Part shown: positions 56,648 through 64,000 of the stretch, piece by piece
How positions within the stretch are numbered: the stretch's first letter is position 1
Layout of the letters: each line of letters begins with the position of its first letter
From: Colwellia sp. BRX10-3
GTDB lineage: Bacteria; Pseudomonadota; Gammaproteobacteria; Enterobacterales; Alteromonadaceae
Assembly (NCBI RefSeq): GCF_014077505.1
Contig: NZ_JACGWA010000010.1
Span: 1 to 64,000 of the forward strand
Direction of reading: 5' to 3'
Length of the DNA stretch: 64,000 nt
The notes under the pieces: model-generated
The model's database searches: none
Told to the model about the DNA's origin: nothing
Seen by the model: only the letters and a program-made list of their open reading frames with translations
Program-made: the position numbers and the translations under genes

Positions 56648-58288
56648 ATGTTAACTAATTCACTGGCATGGCAAAACTTACAAATTCATTATTTAGACAG
56701 CAAAACAATTCACTTAAAATCTTTATTTAGGATCGACCCTGAACGCTTTGATAAATTCACCATTTCAGCATCAGGATTAACTTTAGATTACTCAAAAAAT
56801 CATTTAGTACCTGAAACGAAAAAATTGCTGGTTGATTTAGCGCAGCAATGTGGTGTTAAAGAAAAAATAGAGAAAATGTTTTCAGGTGCCCCAATTAATA
56901 CCACTGAAAACCGCCCCGTTTTGCATACCGCCTTACGTAATTTTTCTGATGAGCCAGTATATGTTGATGGCGAAAATATTATGCCCTTGGTCAAAAGCAC
57001 TTTAGAGAAAATTAAGGTGTTTGTGAATGACGTTTCATCTGGCGTTACCAAAGGTTATAGCGGCAAGCCCTTTACAGATATCGTGGCTATTGGTATTGGT
57101 GGCTCATTTTTAGGGCCTAAAATCATGTCTGAGGCTTTAAAGCCCTATCGTCAAAAGCACTTGAATGTACATTACGTTGCCAATGTTGATGGTTGTCATA
57201 TTCATGATGTGTTATCTGGTTTAGATCCTGAAACCACTTTAGTAATCACCTCATCAAAAACATTAACCACACAAGAAACGCTTAGAAATACTGAGTCGGC
57301 GAAAGAATGGTTCTTAGAGCAAGCTGAAGTTGCCGATATTCAACATAACTTTGCCTGTGTATCGAGTAATATTGAAGCGGCTAAAAGCTTTGGCATAAGT
57401 GAGCAAAATATCTTCCCAATGTGGGATTGGGTAGGTGGTCGTTACTCTATTTGGTCTGCTATTGGTTTACCGCTTGCCATTGGTATTGGCTATGATAATT
57501 ACTTAGCGTTTTTAAATGGCGCCTTCGAAATGGATGAACATTTTAGACAGGCACCCTTTGAAGAAAATATGCCCGTAATTATGGCACTGCTGGGCATTTG
57601 GTATAGAAATTTCCACGGTGCACAGTCGCAAGTATTGTTACCGTATTATCATTATTTACGTGGTTTACCGGCTTACATACAACAATTAGATATGGAAAGT
57701 AACGGTAAATCGGTCAATTTAGATAATAAAGAAACCAACTACGATACCGGCCCTATTATTTGGGGTAGTGAAGGAACGAATGGACAACATTCATTTCATC
57801 AGTTGATCCATCAAAGTAAAACGCCAATACCGGTCGACTTTATTCTACCGCTTAACCCACATGTTGATATTTCTGATCATCACGACATGTTAATTGCTAA
57901 CTGTTTAGGCCAAAGCCAAGCGTTAATGGAAGGCCAAACTGAAGAACAAGTTATTGCCGCCATGACAAAAGCAAAATGTAGCACTGATGAGATCAGTTAC
58001 TTGTCATCTCATAAAGTAATGAAAGGCAATAAACCTAGTAACACCTTATTAATGCCAAAATTAACCCCTAAAGCTTTAGGTAGCCTCATTGCTTTGTATG
58101 AGCATAAAGTTTTTGTGCAAGGCGTGATCTGGCAAATAAACTCATTTGACCAATGGGGGGTGGAATTAGGTAAAGCACTGGGTAATGAAATATTTAGCAA
58201 GCTTTCTAATATTGATATGCCTTTAAATATGGACGGTTCAACTAAAGGCTTGATCGAAATTAGCCGAAAAAGACGCACCATAAGTTAA
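56648..58288 (+). CDS. pgi: glucose-6-phosphate isomerase
   Basis: A 546-residue enzyme that interconverts fructose-6-phosphate and glucose-6-phosphate. Landmarks are GIGGSFLGPK with the sugar-phosphate loop, TSSKTLTTQET, the active-site Glu in QLDMESNGK, the His in GTNGQHSFHQL, and the C-terminal catalytic Lys in QWGVELGKAL. Length is usual. Its position after a fructokinase gene joins it functionally to the polyol route, sending carbon to the Entner–Doudoroff or pentose phosphate pathway. The ribosome binding site is weak. Confidence 0.95.
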   Translation: MLTNSLAWQNLQIHYLDSKTIHLKSLFRIDPERFDKFTISASGLTLDYSKNHLVPETKKLLVDLAQQCGVKEKIEKMFSGAPINTTENRPVLHTALRNFSDEPVYVDGENIMPLVKSTLEKIKVFVNDVSSGVTKGYSGKPFTDIVAIGIGGSFLGPKIMSEALKPYRQKHLNVHYVANVDGCHIHDVLSGLDPETTLVITSSKTLTTQETLRNTESAKEWFLEQAEVADIQHNFACVSSNIEAAKSFGISEQNIFPMWDWVGGRYSIWSAIGLPLAIGIGYDNYLAFLNGAFEMDEHFRQAPFEENMPVIMALLGIWYRNFHGAQSQVLLPYYHYLRGLPAYIQQLDMESNGKSVNLDNKETNYDTGPIIWGSEGTNGQHSFHQLIHQSKTPIPVDFILPLNPHVDISDHHDMLIANCLGQSQALMEGQTEEQVIAAMTKAKCSTDEISYLSSHKVMKGNKPSNTLLMPKLTPKALGSLIALYEHKVFVQGVIWQINSFDQWGVELGKALGNEIFSKLSNIDMPLNMDGSTKGLIEISRKRRTIS

Positions 58289-58309
58289 AAAATAATAATC
58301 AAATAAACT

Positions 58310-58350
58310 GTAGTCCCTGTCATTAAATTTATTACTGGGGCTACTTTTAT
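58310..58350 (+). terminator. probable terminator after pgi
   Basis: GTAGTCCC and GGGGCTAC pair (one G·T) across a 19-base loop, followed by CTTTTATTGTTT. Confidence 0.5.
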
Positions 58351-58731
58351 TGTTTATAACACGATAAAACCCCATCACCACTCTTAGTAATCAAACCTAA
58401 TACTTATACACTTCCTAAATCTGTAATCTACTGAAATGAAATACCATTTATAGATTTCGTTCTTAATACCTCTAACAAACCCACACAAATCGCATAATCC
58501 AAACCTAATAACTACAAAAATCATATCTAAGGCTAAAGCTAAATAGGCACTGTTATTTCTCATTTGTTGAAGTTTTATAAATCAGCCAATTAGCCCACGT
58601 AAAGTATTCGTATTAGCAAATATCATGGTTATCACAGGGTAAAATTGCTGTTCAATTTAGTCATAATTAAAGTACAGTAGAAAATAAGCGCTAAAACATA
58701 ATAAAATAAATAATAATAAGGATATTCATTC
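58351..58731. other. intergenic region before the sugar transporter gene
   Basis: About 380 bp, AT-rich, without an open frame I can support. It should contain the MFS promoter; no palindromic operator or CRP-type site of good quality was found. Confidence 0.4.
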
Positions 58732-60171
58732 ATGAATACAAAACCTCCGTCATCAGACGCCGTTAGCACAATACAACATACTGAAGAAATTCAAAGTTCG
58801 GTGTTATATGTACTCTTTATTTCATCGGTGGCCGCCATTGGTGGTTTTCTTTTTGGTTTTGACTCGGGTGTTATTAATGGCACCGTTACCGCGCTAGGTA
58901 ATGCTTTCAATTCCAACGATATATCTACTGGGTTTAATGTCGCCTCTGTACTTTTAGGCTGTGCGCTTGGTGCGTTATTGGCTGGTCCAATTGCAGATAA
59001 AGCCGGTCGTAAACCTATTATGGTTATTACGGCAATTATCTTTGCCGTTAGTGCATTTGGCTCTGGCATATCAGACTCTTCGGCAGAGTTTATTTTTTAT
59101 CGTTTATTGGGCGGCTTAGGCATTGGCGCCGCATCAGTACTAGCTCCTGCTTATATTGCCGAAGTTGCCCCCGCGGCGCTTCGTGGTAGGTTAGCCACTT
59201 TGCAACAATTAGCCATTGTGCTTGGTTTATTTGCCGCCTTTTTAAGTAATTATATTATTGCTAATGAGGCTGGCGGTGCTGAAGCTATTTTAATGCTTGA
59301 CCTTCCCGCTTGGCGTTGGATGTTTTGGGTTGAACTTATCCCAGCTATATTATTTATTGTCGGTGTTATTTTTATTCCTGAATCACCAAGATATTTAGTA
59401 GCTCAAGGCAGAATTGAAGAAGCCAGAATTATATTTAAACGTATCGCCACTGGCGCCGAAGATGCACAGGTTGAAGAAGTAAAAAAATCATTACACGGCG
59501 ATAAAAAACCTGGCATTGCTGATCTCTTTATTGATGGCAAGAAAAAAATTCATCCTATTATTTGGGTCGGTATTGCTTTGTCGGTATTTCAACAGTTTGT
59601 CGGGATTAACGTAGTGTTTTATTACGGGTCTCAGCTTTGGCAAGCAGCAGGCTTTGACGAATCCCAATCTTTATTTATTAATGTAATGGCAGGCATAACC
59701 AATATTGTTTCCACTTTTATTGCCATTGCATTGGTTGATAAAATTGGCCGAAAACCCTTGTTGCTAGTTGGCAGTGTTGGCATGTTTATATGCTTAAGCG
59801 CGTTAACTTATACCTTTGGTACGGCTGGATTTAACGAATTAGGACAGCTCGCGTTATCAGAAAGTATGGGGACATTCGCTTTAATATCCGCTAACTTATT
59901 TGTGGTGTTTTTTGGCTTAAGTTGGGGGCCAATTGTTTGGGTATTATTAGGCGAAATGTTTAATAACCGCATTCGTGGTGCGGCCTTAGCCGTTGCAGCT
60001 AGCGCACAATGGATAGCAAACTTTGCCATTACCATGACATTTCCAATATTATTAGGTAGCGTTGGATTAGCTGGCGCTTATGGTTTATATGCCCTGTCTG
60101 CCTTTATTAGTATATTCTTTGTGGTTAAATACATTAAAGAAACGCGCGGTATTCGTTTAGAAGCAATGTAA
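58732..60171 (+). CDS. sugar porter family MFS transporter
   Basis: A 479-residue 12-helix transporter of the sugar porter family (XylE/GalP/GLUT type). Signatures are GFLFGFDSGVINGT in helix 1, DKAGRKP in loop 2–3, PESPRYLV after helix 6, QQFVGINVVFYYG in helix 7, and GWGP-like LSWGPIVWVLLGEMF in helix 10. The QQ..G..N motif binds a hexose. It is likely to import fructose or glucose with H+ or Na+. It follows pgi by 443 bp and probably has its own promoter, giving the cell a second hexose entry beside the polyol importer. Confidence 0.9.
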   Translation: MNTKPPSSDAVSTIQHTEEIQSSVLYVLFISSVAAIGGFLFGFDSGVINGTVTALGNAFNSNDISTGFNVASVLLGCALGALLAGPIADKAGRKPIMVITAIIFAVSAFGSGISDSSAEFIFYRLLGGLGIGAASVLAPAYIAEVAPAALRGRLATLQQLAIVLGLFAAFLSNYIIANEAGGAEAILMLDLPAWRWMFWVELIPAILFIVGVIFIPESPRYLVAQGRIEEARIIFKRIATGAEDAQVEEVKKSLHGDKKPGIADLFIDGKKKIHPIIWVGIALSVFQQFVGINVVFYYGSQLWQAAGFDESQSLFINVMAGITNIVSTFIAIALVDKIGRKPLLLVGSVGMFICLSALTYTFGTAGFNELGQLALSESMGTFALISANLFVVFFGLSWGPIVWVLLGEMFNNRIRGAALAVAASAQWIANFAITMTFPILLGSVGLAGAYGLYALSAFISIFFVVKYIKETRGIRLEAM

Positions 60172-60300
60172 GCTTTATGAGCAATTGCGCTTAGATAGAC
60201 TTAAATTCTAAGGTTCTAAATGAATAAATACATTTAGGACCTTACTCTGATAAAAGTGTAGATATTTAAGGAGCGTATTACTTAAGAAACGAGCCCCCTT

Positions 60301-60526
60301 ATGATGACTGGGACATATTTAAGTGCCCAGACAAGGCGGTATCGATACCTTAAAATGATTAAAGAAGACGATAACCTTAAAGACATTCCCGTTGTTATCA
60401 CAAGTACTTCAAATACGGCACAAGCAATTAAAGAATTGTTATCGTTTTGACGCTAGTGGCAACATAACTAAACCTTTACAGTTTGATGACTTCTATAAAA
60501 AAATGAAAAAATTGAATTACTACTGA
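60301..60526 (+). pseudogene. response-regulator receiver-domain remnant
   Basis: PRQGGIDTLK in one frame is followed by MIKEDDNLKDIPVVITSTSN in another and by CYRFDASGNITKPLQFDDF in a third. Together they match the C-terminal two thirds of a CheY-like receiver domain: the 'G-I-D-x-L' helix, the IPVVxxTS strand with the conserved Thr/Ser, and the TKP lysine-proline motif. At least two frameshifts (near 60350 and 60440) and the loss of the phospho-Asp region show that it is decayed. The rest of the 551-bp gap is AT-rich and empty. Confidence 0.6.
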
Positions 60527-60722
60527 TGTTAACTGCTGAGTTGCCGACAAAATAAATTGGCCACATCAACTATCTAACATCTAGATAAACCCAAAACAAA
60601 CTTCTAGACGTCTAGATTGACAAGTAAGTTTAACGCCATATAATGCAATCCAATATAGACATTTCTTGAGAAAAAGTTATTGTTTAGCTTGAATAAAAAT
60701 AATAACTAAAAAGATCCTATTC

Positions 60723-62072
60723 ATGAGCAATAATATTTCGTCAACACCTACGCCAGCACCGTTATCCAAAAGTAGTCCTAATCAAAGTTTAAAAAGCCTA
60801 TTACCCTTTGGTGCTTTTCTTGCAATATTTCTTGGCACCGGTATTGTTTTAACACTGCAAGGCGTTGACTTTGCCTTCTACCAATTACCCGCTAGCATTG
60901 CCATTATTCCTGCCATATTATTAGCTATTTATATGGGTAGAGAGACGGTAAATGAGCAAATTAGCCAATTTATAGCCGGGGCTGGTCATCAAAATATCAT
61001 TACTATGTGTATTATTTATCTTTTGGCTGGTGCTTTCGCGACGGTTGCTAAAGCTACCGGTAGTGTTGATGCCAGTGTGCAACTTGGGCTGTCGTTTTTT
61101 CCTGATTATTTTTTATTACCGGGCTTATTCTTAGTAGCGGCATTTCTTGCTACTGCAATGGGCACGTCAATGGGCACCATAGCTGCCATTGCGCCTATTG
61201 CTTTAGGCTTTGTTGAGTCTGCTGATATCGATGCTAGCCTTATTGCCGGCTGCATTATATCGGGAGCTATTTTTGGTGATAACTTATCAATAATTTCTGA
61301 TACCACCATAGCCTCGACCCGCAGCCAAGGCGCGCATATGAAAGATAAATTTCGAGTCAATTTTAAGTTTGCTGTTCCTGCAGCTTTAATTTGTTTAGCA
61401 CTTCTCGCCGCTAATGGCGTTACCCTAAGCCACGAAGTTAACCAAGAGCTAGATGTTATCGGCTTCTTACCTTATATCGTTATTTTGGCATTAGCATTGT
61501 CGGGGGTGAATGTATTTTTGGTGTTGATCATCGGTATTATTTTAGCCGCCGCTATTGGTATGCTAAACAATGGTTATCAATTAGCGAGCTGGGTAAGCGA
61601 TATCAATAAAGGCTTTGCTAGTATGCAAGACATCTTTATTTTGTCGTTATTTATTGGTGGTTTAAGTGAGCTAATTAAACGTCAAGGCGGCTTAAGTGCC
61701 CTCACCGCAAGTATTGAACGCTTAACGCTTAAGGTTAGCCCTAATAATAAAAAGCGTGCTGCAGGTATTGGTATTGGCGCTTTAGCATTTTGTTGTAACT
61801 TCTTTACCGCTAACAATACGGTATCTATTATCGTGACCGGTGAAACGGCAAAAGACTTAGCGACTGACGGAGAACTCAGCCCTGCCCAATCGGCGAGTTT
61901 GTTAGATATTTATGCTTGTATTAACCAAGGTTTATTACCTTACGGAGCACAAGCCTTGTTACTTGGTGCCACCTTACAAATATCGCCTTTAGAAGTGGTA
62001 TCAAATGCTTATTACCCCATGATTTTATTTGTGGTGGCTAGCTTTGCTTTTTGGCGTATCACGAAAAAGTAA
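60723..62072 (+). CDS. NhaC-family Na+/H+ antiporter
   Basis: A 449-residue membrane protein with about 11–12 helices. The conserved core MGTSMGTIAAIAPIA and GAIFGDNLSIISDTTIASTRSQGA matches the NhaC family (GDxxSxxSDTT), which exchanges Na+ for H+ or, in some members, takes up or exchanges small organic substrates. It would help keep sodium and pH balance in a marine cell. It converges with the M48 peptidase gene across a shared terminator. Confidence 0.85.
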   Translation: MSNNISSTPTPAPLSKSSPNQSLKSLLPFGAFLAIFLGTGIVLTLQGVDFAFYQLPASIAIIPAILLAIYMGRETVNEQISQFIAGAGHQNIITMCIIYLLAGAFATVAKATGSVDASVQLGLSFFPDYFLLPGLFLVAAFLATAMGTSMGTIAAIAPIALGFVESADIDASLIAGCIISGAIFGDNLSIISDTTIASTRSQGAHMKDKFRVNFKFAVPAALICLALLAANGVTLSHEVNQELDVIGFLPYIVILALALSGVNVFLVLIIGIILAAAIGMLNNGYQLASWVSDINKGFASMQDIFILSLFIGGLSELIKRQGGLSALTASIERLTLKVSPNNKKRAAGIGIGALAFCCNFFTANNTVSIIVTGETAKDLATDGELSPAQSASLLDIYACINQGLLPYGAQALLLGATLQISPLEVVSNAYYPMILFVVASFAFWRITKK

Positions 62073-62113
62073 TACTTGTTTTAAATTACCTCACCCTAGC
62101 AGGTAACCGACAC

Positions 62114-62145
62114 AAAAAAGCCCGTATTCACGGGCTTTAATTATT
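62114..62145. terminator. bidirectional terminator between convergent genes
   Basis: AAAGCCCGT and ACGGGCTTT form a perfect 9-bp stem with an ATTC loop. On the minus strand it ends in T6, so it serves the peptidase gene best; on the plus strand the T run is short. Confidence 0.85.
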
Positions 62146-62175
62146 TTAGACAAAATACAATATGACAGAGTGAAA

Positions 62176-62970
62176 CTAAATTGCAGGTTTAATGCATTTT
62201 GGCATCGTTGCTTGTTTAAAAATCGGCGTTGATTTTGGCAAGTGTTCAGTGAGTTGCTTAATGCGAGTTGCGTTTGAAGGATGGGTAGACATAAATTCAG
62301 GTGGCGCACCTTTAGATACTTTAGCCATATTCTGCCAAAGCTTAATACTAGCTTTTGGATCAAAGCCTGATTTTGCCATTAAGTCTTGGCCAACAATATC
62401 GGCTTCGCTTTCGTGGCTGCGACCATAAGGCATTAACACACCGTACTGAACGCCTAAACCTAAACCTGCCATCATCATATTACGGCTTTCAATATTCTGG
62501 CTTTCAAGTACCACACTGACAATTGACAAGCCCATTTGGCTAACTTGGCTTGACGATAAACGCTCGTTCGAGTGTTGCTCGATTACATGACCTACTTCAT
62601 GTCCTATAATAGCGCCTAACTGATCTTGGTTTTCTGCCACTTTTAATATGCCAGTGTAAACGCCTATTTTTCCACCCGGCAATGCAAAGGCATTAACTTG
62701 TTCAGCATCAAATACAACCACTTCCCAAGCACCGTCATGGGCAGATTTTGGTACATTCTTGGTAATGGCGTTGGCAACACATTGCACGTAACGATTAATT
62801 TCGGGCGATTGGCTAATTTTCTCTTTGGTTTTCATTTCTTCGAAAGAAGCACTGCCCATTTTATTGAGTTCATCAGCAGACATCATCATTAACTGCGAAC
62901 GTCCTGTTGAAGATTTGGTACAACCGGATAAAGTGATGATTGCTAAACAGATCGCCAATTTAATTTTCAT
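62176..62970 (-). CDS. loiP: M48 family metalloprotease lipoprotein, LoiP-like
   Basis: A 264-residue lipoprotein protease. The lipobox LSGC places the lipid on Cys17 with Thr at +2, suggesting outer-membrane targeting. The zinc site is HEVGH (with GHEVGHVIEQHS), and the third ligand lies in the downstream SHESEADIVGQDLM segment. It resembles E. coli LoiP/YggG, a low-osmolarity-induced protease that helps quality control of outer-membrane proteins. The gene stands alone between NhaC and a sensor kinase gene. Confidence 0.85.
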   Translation of the reverse strand: MKIKLAICLAIITLSGCTKSSTGRSQLMMMSADELNKMGSASFEEMKTKEKISQSPEINRYVQCVANAITKNVPKSAHDGAWEVVVFDAEQVNAFALPGGKIGVYTGILKVAENQDQLGAIIGHEVGHVIEQHSNERLSSSQVSQMGLSIVSVVLESQNIESRNMMMAGLGLGVQYGVLMPYGRSHESEADIVGQDLMAKSGFDPKASIKLWQNMAKVSKGAPPEFMSTHPSNATRIKQLTEHLPKSTPIFKQATMPKCIKPAI

Positions 62971-63063
62971 TTGATTTCCTAAAAAAATTTAGAGTTATGT
63001 TTATTCTAAGTAATGAAAATAGAAATATCTATGCTTTATTAGATAAAAATAACTTTAACTTTT

Positions 63064-64000
63064 TTAATGGCTTACTCGTCTTAAATTAAACGAAAATGAA
63101 GTCCCCTCACCTAAGGTACTTTGTACTTTGATATCTGATTTCAATAATTCTAATAATTTTTTGGTAATAGCTAAACCTAAACCGGTATGTTTGTTTTTGT
63201 CTTGTATGGCATTGCTTGCACGATAACGGGTGTCAAAAATATAAGATAACTCTTCTGCTTTTATGCCAGTACCATTATCCGAAATAGTTAATCGGCATTG
63301 ATTGTCACTAAACTCTTCAATGGTTAAAACAATGATGCCATTTTCGCTGGTATGGCGAATGGCATTCTCTAATAAGTTACTGATTACGCGCTCAAGCTTA
63401 GCAATATCACTGTGCACCTGAGTATAAGAACTACTGGGTTTAACGCAAATGTCGATATTTTTTGCACTAGTTTGCAGATTAAATTTGGCCATAATATCGT
63501 AGAGCAGTTCGGCTAAATTAAAGGTTTCAAAATTTAGCGACACTTGACCACCTTCAAGATGTGTAAGTTCAAATATTTGGTCAATAAGCAACTTTAATTG
63601 TAGGGTGTTTTTTAGCACGGTATTAATATGTTTTACTCGTGCCTGTGCCGTTAATTCATCACCTTTATGGGCAATCATTTCAATGTAGCCTTGTAAAGAA
63701 GACAAGGGGGTGCGTAAATCATGAGAAATATCAGCCAGTAACTCTCGCCGCTGCACATCACTTTGTTGCAACAGGTTTAATTGGTCATTAATTTGATTGA
63801 CCATTTCTTCAAATGCCACGCCTAACTGGTGTACTTCATTGCTGCTATTTGGCATCCATGGTGTTAAATTCAATGCTGATTTATCAAACCCTGCTTTTTT
63901 AAGCTGCTGAATATCACGATTAAGGCATCGCAGTGGCCGGGTAAAGTAATAGAAAATGCCCAGCATAACAATAAACAAAAACACTAACGCGCACACCAGC
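63064..64000 (-). CDS. sensor histidine kinase (partial, cut by window end)
   Basis: The C-terminal 310 or more residues of a membrane histidine kinase; the frame stays open to the window edge, so the N-terminus is outside. Visible parts are the end of a transmembrane helix (ALVFLFIVMLGIFYYF), a HAMP domain, the H-box ISHDLRTPLSSLQGY with the phosphorylated His, the N-box NLLENAIRHT, the G1 box DNGTGI, the F-box region and the G2 box TGLGLAITKK. It would autophosphorylate and pass the phosphate to a response regulator probably encoded upstream, beyond the window. Confidence 0.92.
   Translation of the reverse strand, partial: LVCALVFLFIVMLGIFYYFTRPLRCLNRDIQQLKKAGFDKSALNLTPWMPNSSNEVHQLGVAFEEMVNQINDQLNLLQQSDVQRRELLADISHDLRTPLSSLQGYIEMIAHKGDELTAQARVKHINTVLKNTLQLKLLIDQIFELTHLEGGQVSLNFETFNLAELLYDIMAKFNLQTSAKNIDICVKPSSSYTQVHSDIAKLERVISNLLENAIRHTSENGIIVLTIEEFSDNQCRLTISDNGTGIKAEELSYIFDTRYRASNAIQDKNKHTGLGLAITKKLLELLKSDIKVQSTLGEGTSFSFNLRRVSH

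Overview
The window looks like chromosomal DNA of an AT-rich marine gammaproteobacterium of the Alteromonadales, most likely Colwelliaceae (Colwellia/Thalassotalea-like). This rests on the close match of the housekeeping proteins (FtsH, CarAB, GreA, GlmM, SecG) to gammaproteobacterial forms, the secG–tRNA-Leu(GAG) arrangement, the low GC content, and the marine lifestyle implied by mannitol use, a Na+/H+ antiporter and storage-lipid genes. The assignment is inference from memory; no database search was run.

Region 1 (about 0.3–26 kb) is dominated by neutral-lipid and polyhydroxyalkanoate (PHA) storage genes. It holds three wax-ester synthase/diacylglycerol acyltransferase (WS/DGAT) paralogues, three phasins, a long-chain acyl-CoA ligase, a DUF3336–patatin lipase of the yeast TGL type, three alpha/beta hydrolases, an SDR, a TetR regulator, a DUF445 membrane protein, a class I-type HMG-CoA reductase, an NDH-2-like flavoprotein and an orphan ParA ATPase. 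Together they could activate fatty acids, esterify them into wax ester/TAG, coat inclusions and mobilise the store. The phasin genes share an 18-bp imperfect dyad (TTAGTATGCGMTTTCTAA) in their leaders and carry unusually strong hairpins. The region also has decayed DNA: a multi-frameshift pseudogene, a probable transposase remnant, a small MITE-like element and short tandem repeats.

Region 2 (26.3–42.4 kb) is a conserved housekeeping block, mostly on the minus strand: tRNA-Leu, secG, tpiA, glmM, folP, ftsH, rlmE (with yhbY divergent), a rhodanese, greA, carB, carA, dapB, an NTF2-like small protein, an FKBP and a ketopantoate-reductase-family protein.

Region 3 (42.5–46.1 kb) is the most unusual part. 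It is a tight three-gene cluster of a lipoprotein beta-propeller resembling SBP56/methanethiol oxidase, a MauG/MbnH-like di-heme cytochrome and an MbnP-like protein. It is preceded by a near-perfect 22-bp palindrome and three perfect 13-bp tandem repeats. I read it as a candidate copper-protein maturation system.

Region 4 (46.4–60.2 kb) is a complete mannitol/polyol locus: outer-membrane porin, ABC importer (binding protein, two permeases, ATPase), mannitol 2-dehydrogenase-family enzyme, HAD phosphatase, SorC regulator, PfkB sugar kinase, pgi and a sugar-porter MFS protein. It would take polyol to fructose, fructose-6-phosphate and glucose-6-phosphate. Region 5 (60.2–64 kb) holds a response-regulator pseudogene, an NhaC-type antiporter, a LoiP-like M48 lipoprotein and a sensor kinase cut by the window end.
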